Assembly (NCBI GenBank): GCA_039621445.1
Contig: CP154957.1
Span: 25,272,938-25,336,937, forward strand
Direction: 5' to 3'
Source: Euglena gracilis
Taxonomy: Eukaryota; Euglenida; Euglenophyceae; Euglenales
DNA length: 64,000 nucleotides
Shown here: positions 1-10,800 of the stretch, one piece after another
Numbering within the stretch: position 1 is the stretch's first letter
Layout: the number at the start of each line of letters is the position of its first letter
The notes under the pieces: model-generated
What the model was told of the DNA's origin: nothing
The model's database searches: none
What the model saw: only the letters and a program-made list of their open reading frames with translations
Translations under genes and position numbers: made by a program

Positions 1-829
1 TTTTGTCCCCCCGGAATTTCAAATTTTCAAATTTTGAATTTGAATTTCAATTTTTTTTTGCCTGAAATCCAATGTTTTTTCAAACATCAAGCAACTCATT
101 TGTTATTTCTGAGTAAACCTCTTTGGCTCGTTGGTTCTTCTCATAAACCGCATCACAAGGGGGAAAAACAGAAGAATACAGCACAAAAAATTGATTTGAG
201 ACCCTGCATTGTGTTGTTTCATTTGCCGGTATCGTCCATGCAAGCATTGTTCCAACAAGGGAATGTCTATATGACTGGCACCAATACCTTAGATTGCTGC
301 GCTTGCAGTCTAGACCAAGCATCTGTGTTCAGCACAACTTGGGTTTTATTGCACGACGGCTAGTTGACCAGACATTTTTGCTGAAGAATTGCTCTATGTA
401 CATACATTGCTATGCAGAGAATCTGGATTCTGCAAAGTCACAAGTGCTGATGTCCGTTGGTTTTCAGTGCGAACCGGACCATCACCAGGGGATTTTAAGG
501 GGCTTTACGTAGCAAGGGGCAGTCCAGTTGGCGTTTGAATGAGAACCTGTGTAAGTGTATTTTTATGTTTTCCCACCCTTGTGCTGTCAGCACGAGGTGA
601 TGTGTTTTATAAATCAGCGCCAATGACCAAAAGAGGTTTTTTCAGAAATTGGTGAGTTGCTTGGTGTTTAAAAAATGCCCCTTAGAACACCTTTTTTCAG
701 GTGATTGAATGATTGTGTCTCCAACTCGAGTGAACAAACTGCTACTCCTACTGTATTACTGTCCTACTGTAGACCATAAAATCTGAGTGGAGTCAATCAG
801 AACCCGGGCAATTGTCAAGGAAACGTTCC
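1..829. other. No gene recognised at left edge
   Basis: A/T-rich to mixed sequence with only short open frames that lack third-position GC bias, splice-site support or family resemblance. It may be intron or upstream sequence of the prolyl-tRNA synthetase gene, whose 5' exons must lie here or left of the window. I see no conserved class II synthetase catalytic motif in it. Confidence 0.4.
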
Positions 830-837
830 AAGGAAAC

Positions 838-1301
838 CAGGCTTCTGCTTAAGGGATTGCAGTACCCCCCCCCCCCCCCCCCCGTGCACACAGGGGGGGC
901 TGGACTGCAGCTAGTCCAAATTTGGCTAGTGGGATTTCTAGCAGACCCCCCCCCCGGGGGGGGTCTGCTAGCAGGGCTAGCTAGTGGAATTTTTTTGTCC
1001 AGTGACCGGCGCCCAGCGCCGGAAATTTTTTTTGGGACCCCAAAGAATGGCCAAAAATGCCCCTTTTTGGCCATTTTTGGGAATTTTTGTAACAAAATCA
1101 GCCAAAAACCTATTAAAAACCTCATTTCCACCTCGGCACGCAGCGCCGGAGAATTTTTTTTTTCCAGTTGGGGGGACCCCCGGACCCCCCCCCCCCCCAG
1201 GGGGGGAGGGGGGTCTAGCCCGTCCCTTTTTTCCAGTGCCTAGCCGATTGGCTAGCCAGTACCCCCCCCCCCCCCGGGGGGGGTCCTTAAGCAAAAGCCT
1301 G
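838..1301. mobile_element. hAT-like miniature element, 464 bp
   Basis: The ends are inverted repeats: CAGGCTTCTGCTTAAGG on the left, and CAGGCTTTTGCTTAAGG when the right end is reverse-complemented. An exact 8-bp direct repeat AAGGAAAC flanks it at 830-837 and 1302-1309. Inside are long C/G runs, the CTGCAGCTAGTCCA module shared with other repeats here, and two GCGCC-type palindromes near 1010 and 1137. There is no coding capacity, so it would depend on a transposase elsewhere. CA..TG ends with an 8-bp duplication fit the hAT superfamily pattern; this assignment is inference. Confidence 0.85.
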
Positions 1302-1742
1302 AAGGAAACATTCAGCACGTGTCCTCGGCTTGAGGGCAGACGTTTGCTATAAGGTTTGGAGACCCTGGAACGAAGGGCTGGTCCACGTTTGGTGAGTTGG
1401 CGTTTCCCAATGGCCCCTGCTTTTTGTTGGTGTTTTTTTTGCCAGTGGGAAAGCTATTTTCCCTGAAGTAAAGTGGGCCTGACCTAGACCCAACTGAAGG
1501 GAAGCCTTCTCACTCCTGATTTTGTGGCAGCAGCTAACATAAAACGGATCAGTCCAGCCGAACCAGATACCTGTTTCCAGGTGGTTTGAGTGATTAAGCC
1601 TGGGAGGCACCTGCTTTCTGATGATTTCTTTTGGTTTTCCTCGAAAGGCTCGCAACCACAGTTCCAAACTTGTTGTTCTGCGTTGCTGCTATTGGAACCG
1701 TTGAGAGTAGGTTCATGGCGAAACACTCTCCCTGGAAGTGAG
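1302..1742. other. Intergenic or intronic gap
   Basis: Between the first miniature element and the first recognisable synthetase exon. Several short open frames overlap, none with family resemblance. Probably an intron of the synthetase gene. Confidence 0.35.
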
Positions 1743-3559
1743 TGTCCACCTACGATGAGATGCGAAGCCAGTTGGACGCCGGAGGGTTCTTCCTTGTCCC
1801 CTGGCAAGCCAACAACCAGGCGCCGGTGGAGAGAAAACCCAAAACAGAGTTGGGTTGTTCAATGTCATTCATGCGGCGTGGAAGAGCATTTTGCCCACCT
1901 CCCTCAAAGCATTCACGGCATGGACATTTTGAAGCGATGCCATTGAAATTGAAAAGCGAATTGGCACCACCGCTGTTGCCAAGTTAACCCCCCCCCCCAA
2001 ATAAGACCCCCCCCCCAAAATCAGATCCCCCGCACAAAATAAGACCCCCCTGGGCTGATCGAGCAAAACTCCAAACATAACCCCCCCATAAATAAGACCC
2101 CCCCCCCTGACGGCACGAAGCGCCGGGGACGGTGAAAATGTTCCTGAAAAATTACCAAAAAACCCAATTTCATACACAAAAATGATGAAATTCAGAAATT
2201 TTCAGATTTTTGAAGTGCAAAAAACATGGTAATTGTCAATTTACACCAATTTGCGCATGGCGCAAAGCGCCGAAGGAAAATTTTTAGTGCCCTTGGGAAC
2301 CTGAAAAATGGTGTTTTTTGGGGCTCGGCTGAGTCAAGAAAAAAAATCCAAAAAATGAGACCCCCCAAAAATAAGACCCCCCCTGGAGGCTTCCAGCAAC
2401 GGACCCAAAATAAGACCCGGGTCTTATTTTTGGGGGGGGTTTACATGTATTCTCAATCTCCCCCCTGGCAGTGTGGCTGTGCCGATTCTCAATTGGACCA
2501 ACGGGTCATTACCTGACTTTTGAGCAGATGGGAGATCCAGTGGGGGTCGTTGCAAATGGGGGCTTGCTCCAGAGGGGCAGTTTGTCACACTCCTGTGGAT
2601 GAAAGACAAATGATTGCAAACGGGAGGTTTCCGTGTTTCTGAGACCACCCGGAAATCCCTTAATACCCCCAAGAAGGTTCATGAGGATCCATCCAAAGAA
2701 ATGATACTTCGCTTTCGTGTGAGTGTGAACACTCAGTGTCAGCATTTTGCCTTACGGTTTTGGGGATGACCCATAATTCTCAAACTGGTGAAGAATTTGA
2801 AGAATTCCTTTTGGGTCGTTCTGGTTGGGGCAAAGGATGTTTCTGTCCACCCATTGGATGCCAGAGGAAGCACGGCGGCCAATTAGGAGAAATTTTCGGC
2901 CTCACTCCTCACTCCTTCCTTGCCGAGGGTTGCCACTGTCATTTGCGTGTCTGTTGACCGAAAGCCGGCTCACGACGCCCAGCATCTCTGCCATAATCCG
3001 AATGCGGAAAAGTTTGCAGGGCAGCAACTGATGTTCAGACGTGCAGATCACCACCCACCAACCATGCACAAATCTTTGGCTGATGGTGATAAATGGTATT
3101 TTTTTTTGAAATGGATTTTTCTGAAAAAGCGGAAAGTCTGCAGAGGAAACAATGGGGAAACAAATGGCCTGCTATGATTAATGTGGCAAATGCATGTGTG
3201 CGCCGGAGGTGACCCCCCTCCTCTAGCTCATCCTCCACACGCAGTGTGCTCATGAAATGAACCTGAAACCTTGACATGCACCTCCAACCAATCGCCGAAA
3301 CTGCGGCCGCTTTCCCATGACCCCGGCGCCTGCCGCCGACGCCAACGAGCAGCTGATCAAGGAGCAGTGCAAGGCGACCATCCGCTGTTACCCGGAGGCC
3401 CACCAGGCGGAGGTGGCAGGGCAGACCGGCCCTCACCTTGCCCGCCCGCCCCCCCTCTCTGCCGGGTGAGCCCCCCGATGCAGGGGGAGGGCCGAGCCCG
3501 AAGTGCTTCTTCTCGGGCGAGCCCGCCACGCACATGGCCCTCTTCGCCCGCGCCTACTG
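1743..3559 (+). CDS. Prolyl-tRNA synthetase, C-terminal exons
   Basis: ProRS charges tRNA-Pro with proline in translation. Three exons are proposed: 1743-1825, about 3350-3412 and 3471-3559 (stop TGA). Exon 1 reads VSTYDEMRSQLDAGGFFLVPW, matching the T-Y-E-E-M...GGF-LVPW stretch of the anticodon-binding region in Thermus/archaeal-type ProRS. Exon 2 reads QLIKEQCKATIRCYPE, matching I-K-E-E-T-x-A-T-x-R-C. Exon 3 ends KCFFSGEPATHMALFARAY, the family's C-terminal domain including the terminal tyrosine. One expected CxxC pair is incomplete here (C-F-F-S). Exons 2 and 3 are almost entirely G/C at third positions. The first acceptor is uncertain: D-A-N-E, which resembles the family, lies just upstream of the only usable AG. 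Intron 2 would be 58 bp with acceptor GTGAG. Catalytic-core exons are missing and should lie upstream. The protein identity is firm; splice limits less so. Confidence 0.8.
1985..2445. repeat. Interspersed repeat, AATAAGACCCC family
   Basis: Ends carry CAAGTTAACCCC on the left and CATGTAAACCCC on the reverse-complemented right. Short AATAAGACCCCCC units repeat at both edges in opposite orientation, and GCGCC palindromes occur near 2115 and 2262. It lies in the first synthetase intron. Related copies are near 11363-12170, 37735-37860 and 42585-42960. No flanking duplication was found. Confidence 0.65.
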
Positions 3560-4104
3560 AGCAGTGTGGCGCCCTGGCTTGCTGCTGGCTGGGGCTGCAG
3601 CCTGATAAGGTGAGGCCTGAGTGGGGCCCGCGCCCGCATTTAAGGGAGGGGAGTTGGGGCCCTCGGTTAAAAAAAGAGCCTTTGGTGTTTGGCGGTCTAG
3701 CAGGGTAAAGCTCTCGTTCATATGATCGGCAACCTTTGGCAGTGTTTGGCAGTTGCCAAATATATGGTTTTCGTGCTGTAGAGGGCTCGGGGACATCTTT
3801 GCATTGAGTTGTTATTTGAAATTTGAGCACTGACGAAAGGATGCTGTTTGTTTGATGTGACCTATTATCAAGGAGGGGGGATGTGCTGAGTGCGTGTTCT
3901 GGACTACTCTCTGACATATCAAATGAAAAATTTTGGACTCGAGCTGCCTGCATTTGAGCTGCCAGCTTACGTCATGAACACACTGTGTGTGCGTGCATGC
4001 ACGCATGCCTGTGCATGCGTGTGTGCGCGTGGGTGCGTGGGTGCGTGGGTGCGTGCGTGTGTGTGTGTGCACGCGCACGCACAGGCACGCATGCACGCAC
4101 GCGT

Positions 4105-4420
<316 letters not shown>

Positions 4421-4921
4421 TCCGACAGAGTTTATCCCTCTTGCAAGGTTAGGAGTTCGCAATTAAACATGCTGGTCATGATCTTGAAAGAGAGTTTTTG
4501 GGAACGGAAGCCTGGTTGTTTGGGGGGGGGGCAGGGCTCCCCAGAGGGGCACAATTGTGCACCCCCCACCCTGTCAGCGCGGCACATGTCCATTAGTTCA
4601 CATGCCTGGCGGTCAGCCGGTGCCCCCTACAGCTTCAAATGGCCACGCTTGATGCCTCCCGCTGGCCGGACCTCAACTACATTGTTTTGCACCTACAGCG
4701 AAGCAACATACCTCTGTTGTGCAGCCCCAAATATTGTCAGAGTGCATTTTTCTTTTCCTTTTATTTTCATTCCCCAACAATTATAAACGGGTTGGCAAAC
4801 ATAAATATGCCAATGCAAGGAGCTCCTAACTCTCAGATTATTTTATGTCAATATTTTGGTCTTGAAAACGAGCATACATCCCTCACCCAATATTATTTCC
4901 CAGTTAGTTGCATCGTTCTGC

Positions 4922-5357
4922 CAGGGGTTTTATTAAGCACCGAAGACCAAGGGGGGAGGTCCGTGGGTCGGCTGTAAAATGGTGCTGGCTGCAAGGAAAG
5001 GTGCTTGGCTGGACCCAGCAAACCCCCTGGGGGTGAGGGTTCTAGGGGGGGGGGTCCACCCGGCTGGTACCCCAAAAAAGAGGCAAATTGAAGTTGAAAT
5101 CCTGCTGGGTCGGGATTTTTCTGCCCATTTCTCCCAAAACTCCCAAAGCTCCTCAAAAAAATGCGATTTTTGGCCATTTCTGCCCATTTTTGACCCCCCC
5201 TTTTCCAAACTTTTTGGCGCTTTGGGCTGGGCCGAACTTTATTTAAGCAGACCCGGGGGGGGTCCGCAGAGGCTGGGAGCTGTGGCTGGAAAAAATGTGC
5301 TGGCTGGCTGGACCCCTGGGGGGGGGCAGGGTCCCCTACAGCTGAAGAAAATCCCTG
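4922..5357. mobile_element. hAT-like miniature element, 436 bp
   Basis: Left end CAGGGGTTTTATTAAGC pairs with CAGGGATTTTCTTCAGC from the reverse-complemented right end. The interior has GCTGGCTGGACCC boxes and C/G runs. The same terminal motif bounds 52820-53307 and 57615-57868. I could not find a matching 8-bp duplication, so this copy may be older. Confidence 0.65.
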
Positions 5358-5630
5358 GCTGAACCCCCAGAGTGACTTGGGGATTTGTACCAATTTCACC
5401 CCCCATGGAGGAGGGTAGGTGTGGTGTCCTCCCCCCAATGCACCCCTCATTGACAAGGGCCCCCCTCCCACCTGCCAACAAAGGGGCGCAAAGGTTGATT
5501 CCACATTCTCTGAATCCACACTTTTTCAGGCAGTTAGGCCTAAAAATGAGCCTTAAAAATGCTGAATTAGGCTTAAAATTTGTGCCTAAATTTCGGCCTA
5601 AATTCTGTTTTGAGCCAAATCCGAACCGTA

Positions 5631-5830
5631 ACTAGGGTTTTTTTTTTTTAGTCTTGGACCCCCTCCCCCGGGGGGGGGAGGGGTGGTAGGGTGGGTGGGT
5701 CCCTTGGACCCCCCGGGGGGGGGGGTGGGGGTAGAGGCTGGTGGGTATATCTTTTTCAGCGCCAAAGGCGCCGAAAATTTTGAAAAGGTGCTATTTTTAG
5801 CATTTTTGGTCATTTTCGGGCAAAAGTGGG
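5631..5830. repeat. Fragment of a CAGGGGTTTTT-type element
   Basis: Begins CTAGGG followed by a T run and GGACCCCC. It includes CAGCGCCAAAGGCGCCGAA then A/T-rich sequence at 5757-5790, nearly as in the complete copy at 57615-57868. No right terminus is visible. Confidence 0.55.
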
Positions 5831-5915
5831 TGGTACCATGCATGTGTTCTTGTGTGTGCATGTAAGTATGTACCATACCTGTGCATGTACCCCTCCATTA
5901 CGCCGCCATGCCCAG

Positions 5916-6562
5916 TATGGATCCACACGCATCCGTTCATCAATGTCCCCGCCATCATCCCCGGGCGGGGTGTGTGCATTTGCGCCGGGTTGCAGGTTGG
6001 AGGTGTCACCTCCTCGCCGACACAGGGGAAGGAACTCTTGCCAACCGAAGGAGCGCTCACAATCTAGGGTTGAGCCTGCAATGGTTGGGTGCGGTCGTTT
6101 GCTTCCTCTGCAGCGGATGAGCTGTTCGGCGGCTGATGGGCTTCTGGACAGTGACCCGGATTCCTCCCCTGGCCCCTCGGCCCGCCCGAGCGCGTCGGCT
6201 GCAGACCATCGGCGATGCAACGACACGGGGCACGGCGTTGCTTGGCAGGTGTGGTTTGGCAGGTCAGCCGGTGTTTGGCAGGTCAGCCGGTGTTTGGCAG
6301 GTCAGCCGGTGTTTGGCAGGTCAGCTGGTGTTTGGCAGGTCAGCCGGTGTTTGGCAGGTCAGCCGGTGTTTGGCAGGTCGGGCGGGCGGGCCGTAGGGAA
6401 GGCAAACGGCACTGTGCCGCGGATCCGATCACGTGCGAGAGGATCGACGTGGCGCGGTGCGTCTCCATCATGTCACCCGATGGGACCGTGGAGCTGCGGT
6501 ACAACACTCGCACTCTCCGGTGCGCCACTCTCTGTTATGGCTGCGGCCGGGAAAGAACCTGA
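5916..6562 (+). CDS. Unrecognised gene, last exons
   Basis: Three exons are proposed: 5916-5995, 6114-6248 and 6397-6562 with stop TGA. The first (WIHTHPFINVPAIIPGRG then CICAGLQ) and the last (cysteine-rich, ending LRCATLCYGCGRERT) have strong third-position GC bias. The middle one is Ser/Pro/Asp-rich (DGLLDSDPDSSPGPSARPS). Acceptors follow CCTCTGCAG and GGGCCGTAG. Between exons 2 and 3 lies a 19-bp array in which each unit offers a CAG|GT donor in a successive phase; the second donor gives the phase needed by the last exon. Alternatively the array is translated, since it is open in all three frames. I recognise no family. Upstream exons were not identified. Confidence 0.45.
6255..6380 (+). 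repeat. 19-bp tandem array of CAG|GT units
   Basis: About 6.6 copies of TTTGGCAGGTCAGCCGGTG, nearly identical (one unit has GCTGG). Each unit contains CAG|GTCAGC, a good donor-like motif. Because 19 is one more than a multiple of three, successive donors fall in successive phases, and the array has no stop in any forward frame. Confidence 0.9.
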
Positions 6563-7871
6563 ATGAAGCTTGACAAAAATTTCGGGCGGTCAGGTTGTGC
6601 CCAACAGCCTAGTGGGTCAATAACCAGCAAATGCTGTAGGAAATTTATTTGTGATGTTACCTACCTCTCTTACCTACCCCCCCCCCAATCGCATACACAC
6701 CAACCACCTGTGTATATGTGGAAGTGGTCGGCATGCACAAATGCGCAAATCGACGCTCACTTCATAAAATTTGTGTCGTATGAAATCTCCATTTGGCATC
6801 AGACATTTCGGTCCATTAAGAGTGGCAGTGTTTCCGGAGAGGTTTTTTTATGCCACAATTGACACAATGACAGATTGCATTGTCCAAATGGTAGGGAATT
6901 CTCTCGGCATCAAACTGGGATGCATCTGGCAAGCACAGCATGCATGTCCGCACCAACACCCATAGGTGTAACAGCCAGTGCAACCTACTTGTTTGACACA
7001 CACCAACACAACTCTGCCGCTCCGGCTGTATCGCGTGGCTCGTTGAAGCCTAGTGAATTAGGACGGGTATCTCGAGGCTTGCGGTGTGGACACCAGTGTT
7101 TAGGATTTTTGTAAAAATTGTCATTTGCGCATTTGCACAAACCGTCAAAGAAAAAAAGCTGTAAGAGAGCAAGATCCGCTGCCTGAGGTTCTCGCAAAAG
7201 CAAACTTTTGACCAAGGTTTTAATTTTTTTTGGTTTTTGAAGAAAAATTTGGTTGGACTGAGCTTGATTACTCTTTGTCTCCGACCGTCTCCAACCCCAG
7301 GGAGATTTAATTTACTTTTGATTTTTTGTTGCGGTGGGGAAAAGCTGGCTGTTTGTGCCCCTAATAGAGTCTTAAGAGAGTTTTTTGTTAGGTTGGCTGG
7401 TACTACTAGGGCCAGTACTAGGGACACTGACAGTTTCCCGTGACGAGAGTTCCAGCACCAGGGATCCTGAGACTTTCCTGGACGGCACCCTTTTGACAGG
7501 ACTTCGCACATTACAGTTTGCTCAGGGCCAGTGTGCTAACCGCTTCCGCCCTGAGTGCACACTTGAATAATTGTGTGTAACCGCACAGTTGTTCAAGGCA
7601 ACTTTTGCACCTCTCCGTCTTTGGATGTGTTTTTTTATTTACTTTTGGGGGGGTTCTGAACTGTCCAAGCTTATGTTTTGCTTGGTAAAACAATAATACT
7701 CTCACATCGCAGTGTATGACGAAGCTGGTTAATATTTTTTTCTGGATTGGGTGAAATTTTTCGAAAATTTCAGTTGTTGTTGCTGTTGTTGTTTTATTTA
7801 TGATTTCATTTTTATTTTATTTGCGCAGTGCAGACCTTCCCATGCTTGTAGCAGCCCACGTTTCCGTTCAG
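6563..7871. other. No gene recognised
   Basis: Intergenic or first-intron sequence upstream of the next gene. Short open frames on both strands lack codon bias and splice context. The start codon and first exon of the 7872-15402 gene may lie here but I could not identify them. Confidence 0.35.
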
Positions 7872-10800
7872 AGATTCCAAGGACGATGGCGACCCATTCA
7901 TATTGACCCCTGCCAGTGGGTGCGGTTGCGGTCCCCCCGCCCCCTTTGCCTCACAGCCACATCGCGGAGGTGAAGGGCCAGTGGCTGCAGCCGCCCCACT
8001 TCCGCAGCCCGATGGACGAGGCCCTCCGGCTCCGTGTGGAGGCCATCGAAGGGCCGCTGCCCCCGGCCGACCCCCGGCGGGCCTACGCCTCAGGTGGCGT
8101 CGTGTGGTCCAGGAGCAGTCAATTGCTTAAGCCCTGGCCCCCCCCCCCCCCCCCCCCCGGGGGGGTGGGTGACTGGTTTTTTCAGAGTGACTGACTGGTT
8201 TTTGGCCCGGACCCCCCCCCCCCCGGGGGGGGGGGTCGGCCAGGGGTGGGCAAAAAGTGGAGTGACCCCGGTGCCGAAGGCTCCGGAGAAATTTTTTTGG
8301 CCTAAAATGGCCTTCAGTGCCTGGAAAGTGGCCGTTTTTCTGAGTGGCCGACCCCCCCCCCCCCCCCGGGGGTAGTGACTGGCTGGTTTTCCGAAAATGA
8401 GTGACTGACTGGTTTTTAAAAAAGTGGAGTGACCCAGGGGGGGTCGGTAAAAAATTGTATGCCCAGGAGCGGATGGCTTCGATGTGATTTGTTAGAAGCT
8501 TCCCTGCCACATTGGAACTGGTGCAACCTTTTCAGAGTGGTCTGGACTCCAAGATTCCAAGATGAAATCGAATTAGAAAAATTTCGGCGGGTAGGTGGGT
8601 GGGTGGGTTGGTGCTGCTTGACCCCTCCAGGGGGGGGGGCGGCGCTATGGGTCAGTTCAGCTGGGCTGCAAAGGATTTTTCCAGGGGCATTGTCCATTTT
8701 TTTGGGGTGGATGTTGGTTGGTCGACTGTTTGTGTGGTTTTTTAAGGAATTGGGTGGGTGGGTTTGGGTATTGGAGGAATGTGGAGGAATGTGCCCAGCC
8801 CTCGGGTCACCAAGTTTGTGGTCCGCAAGTGCTCCGCCCCTCCGCATTCCAAGGTTTCCAAAAGAGCTCCTTTGTTTGTGCTATTTACTCCCCTCATTCA
8901 GGTTTGTGTTATTCAGGTTTCTGATCCCTTCCCCTCAAAGCTTTTCATTTTTTTCTGCGTCTTCCTACCTGCTCTGCAGGTGTTGCCTGCACCACAAACA
9001 AAGGCAGTCTCACGGTTCCCAGTTTCTCCCCCTGCATTTCTGATGGATGTTGCAATAGTGCTCTTTTTGAAAGGAATGGACATCCGGCATTGTGGACTGC
9101 ACAAAGGCTGTGGCCCCCTCCCTCCCTCCCTCCCTCCCTTCGACCGTCCATCCGCTGCCAGACTCCGAGGATGAGGACGACGGCCAGTTCGTGACGGCTA
9201 ACGACGCCTTCCAGTCCCTGCTCGACTTCTTCAACCGCCGCAGCCGCCTCGAGCGCCGCGACCTCTACGTCTGCCCCCGGTGTGCTGCCTATCGGCCAGC
9301 GGAGACCGGACTGGGGTTTTGTGGGCAATTTTTTTTGAAAATTGGTTAGCCAGGGTGAGTGGGCCTGGTGTCGGGCCGAGTGGGTGAGCCCCAAAACTGC
9401 CCGGGTGCTGCACCCGCCTCGCTTGGGTCTTGAAAATAGCCTCGTTTTTCTGCAATGCGGAGGCCTGATCACCTGCTTTGCGGCCCGCAGGTGCTTTGAC
9501 GTCGCAGCTCGGACCATCTACCGGCGGCCACAGCCACAGCCCACCCCAGAGGCGGAGGCCGAGGCGGGGGCGGAAGTGGAGCCGGAGGAGGTTGAGGTGG
9601 AGGTGGAGGTGGCGGCGGACAACGAAGCAAGCAGCTCCGGCGGGCAGTGTGCTGCGGCGGCGGGCAGACATGGGCCCAAACGAACGATTGCCTATGTCTG
9701 TGTCCAGGAAGGTCTGAGGCATAAGTTCAAAAAAGCTGGTTTGGCCATGCTTTCGTTTTAGTTATTCCTGTCCACCCATTGTTTGTTGTATTTGCTGTTC
9801 ATGGCATAATTCTATTTGTCCCCCAATTTAATTTCCATTACCCCCCCTATGTCCAACGACCCCCCTATGTCCAACGACCACCCCCCCCCCCCGGTCAGAG
9901 GACACCTTTTCGGAGGTTTGATGGTTTTTTTTACAGGTGTGTGAAAACCGGAGGTTTGCCAGCCCTGAAAGGCTTTTCTTCCGCCCTTGTCCTCTACCCC
10001 GCAGCCCATCGTCCATTAAAATGTTCCCTCTGGGGAGTTTTGTGCATTACGAGCGCTCCACCGGGGAGATAGTGCTTGCGGTTGTTGAAGGAGCTTCACC
10101 ACACTCCCAACATCCCACCATGACATTTTCGGGTGTTTGCTAGGTTGTATGATGGAGTGAAGATGGTTGATGGAATGCAGGGATTGTCGACTGGGTATCT
10201 TTGTTTTTTTTTGTGAAATCCCGCGGCGTGAAGGTACATTTTGGGTGCTATTTGAGGAAATATTTGTTGACAGGGCTGGAAATGGAGGCACGAAGCGCCG
10301 GAAGAAAAATTGTTACCTGTTTGGGGGGGTTTCAACAAACTTTTTTCCCCCGACCCCGTGTCCAACGACCACCCCCCCGGTCAGAGGACACCTTTTTGGT
10401 CACCACCCTATGTCCAACGACCGCCCCCCCCCCCCCGGACAGAGGTTACCGGTCGTTGGACATAGGGGGGGGGGAGGGTATTTATCATTTTTTTTGTATC
10501 AAACAGTTTTAGGAAAAGGTTTTTAGTGCCGGAGCTTTCATCTTCCCTCCAGCTTCTTTTTGCTTTCTTCATCTTTTGTTTGCCTTTTTTCTTGAACACC
10601 CCTTTGTACGAACGGGTTTATGGGAGTTTGGACTTTTCTGTGAAATTTCCAGGCACATTCAGAAGGCAATTATCTTTGACCACGTGCTTTGTTGCTGTCA
10701 AAACTGTCAGCCGTCTCACTCGCCGTTTCGTTTCTTTGGATATTAGGCAACATATTTTTCTCCTTTGCAGAACAATATCCATCCATTTTATCTCCTGTGG

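Noticed and set aside
2920-3177. Protein-like frame VICVSVDRKPAHDAQHLCHN inside a synthetase intron
   Set aside because: Reads plausibly but does not fit the synthetase family between the flanking exons, and no donor/acceptor pair joins it in phase.
3035-3535. 166-codon minus-strand open frame
   Set aside because: Antisense shadow of the G/C-rich prolyl-tRNA synthetase exons.
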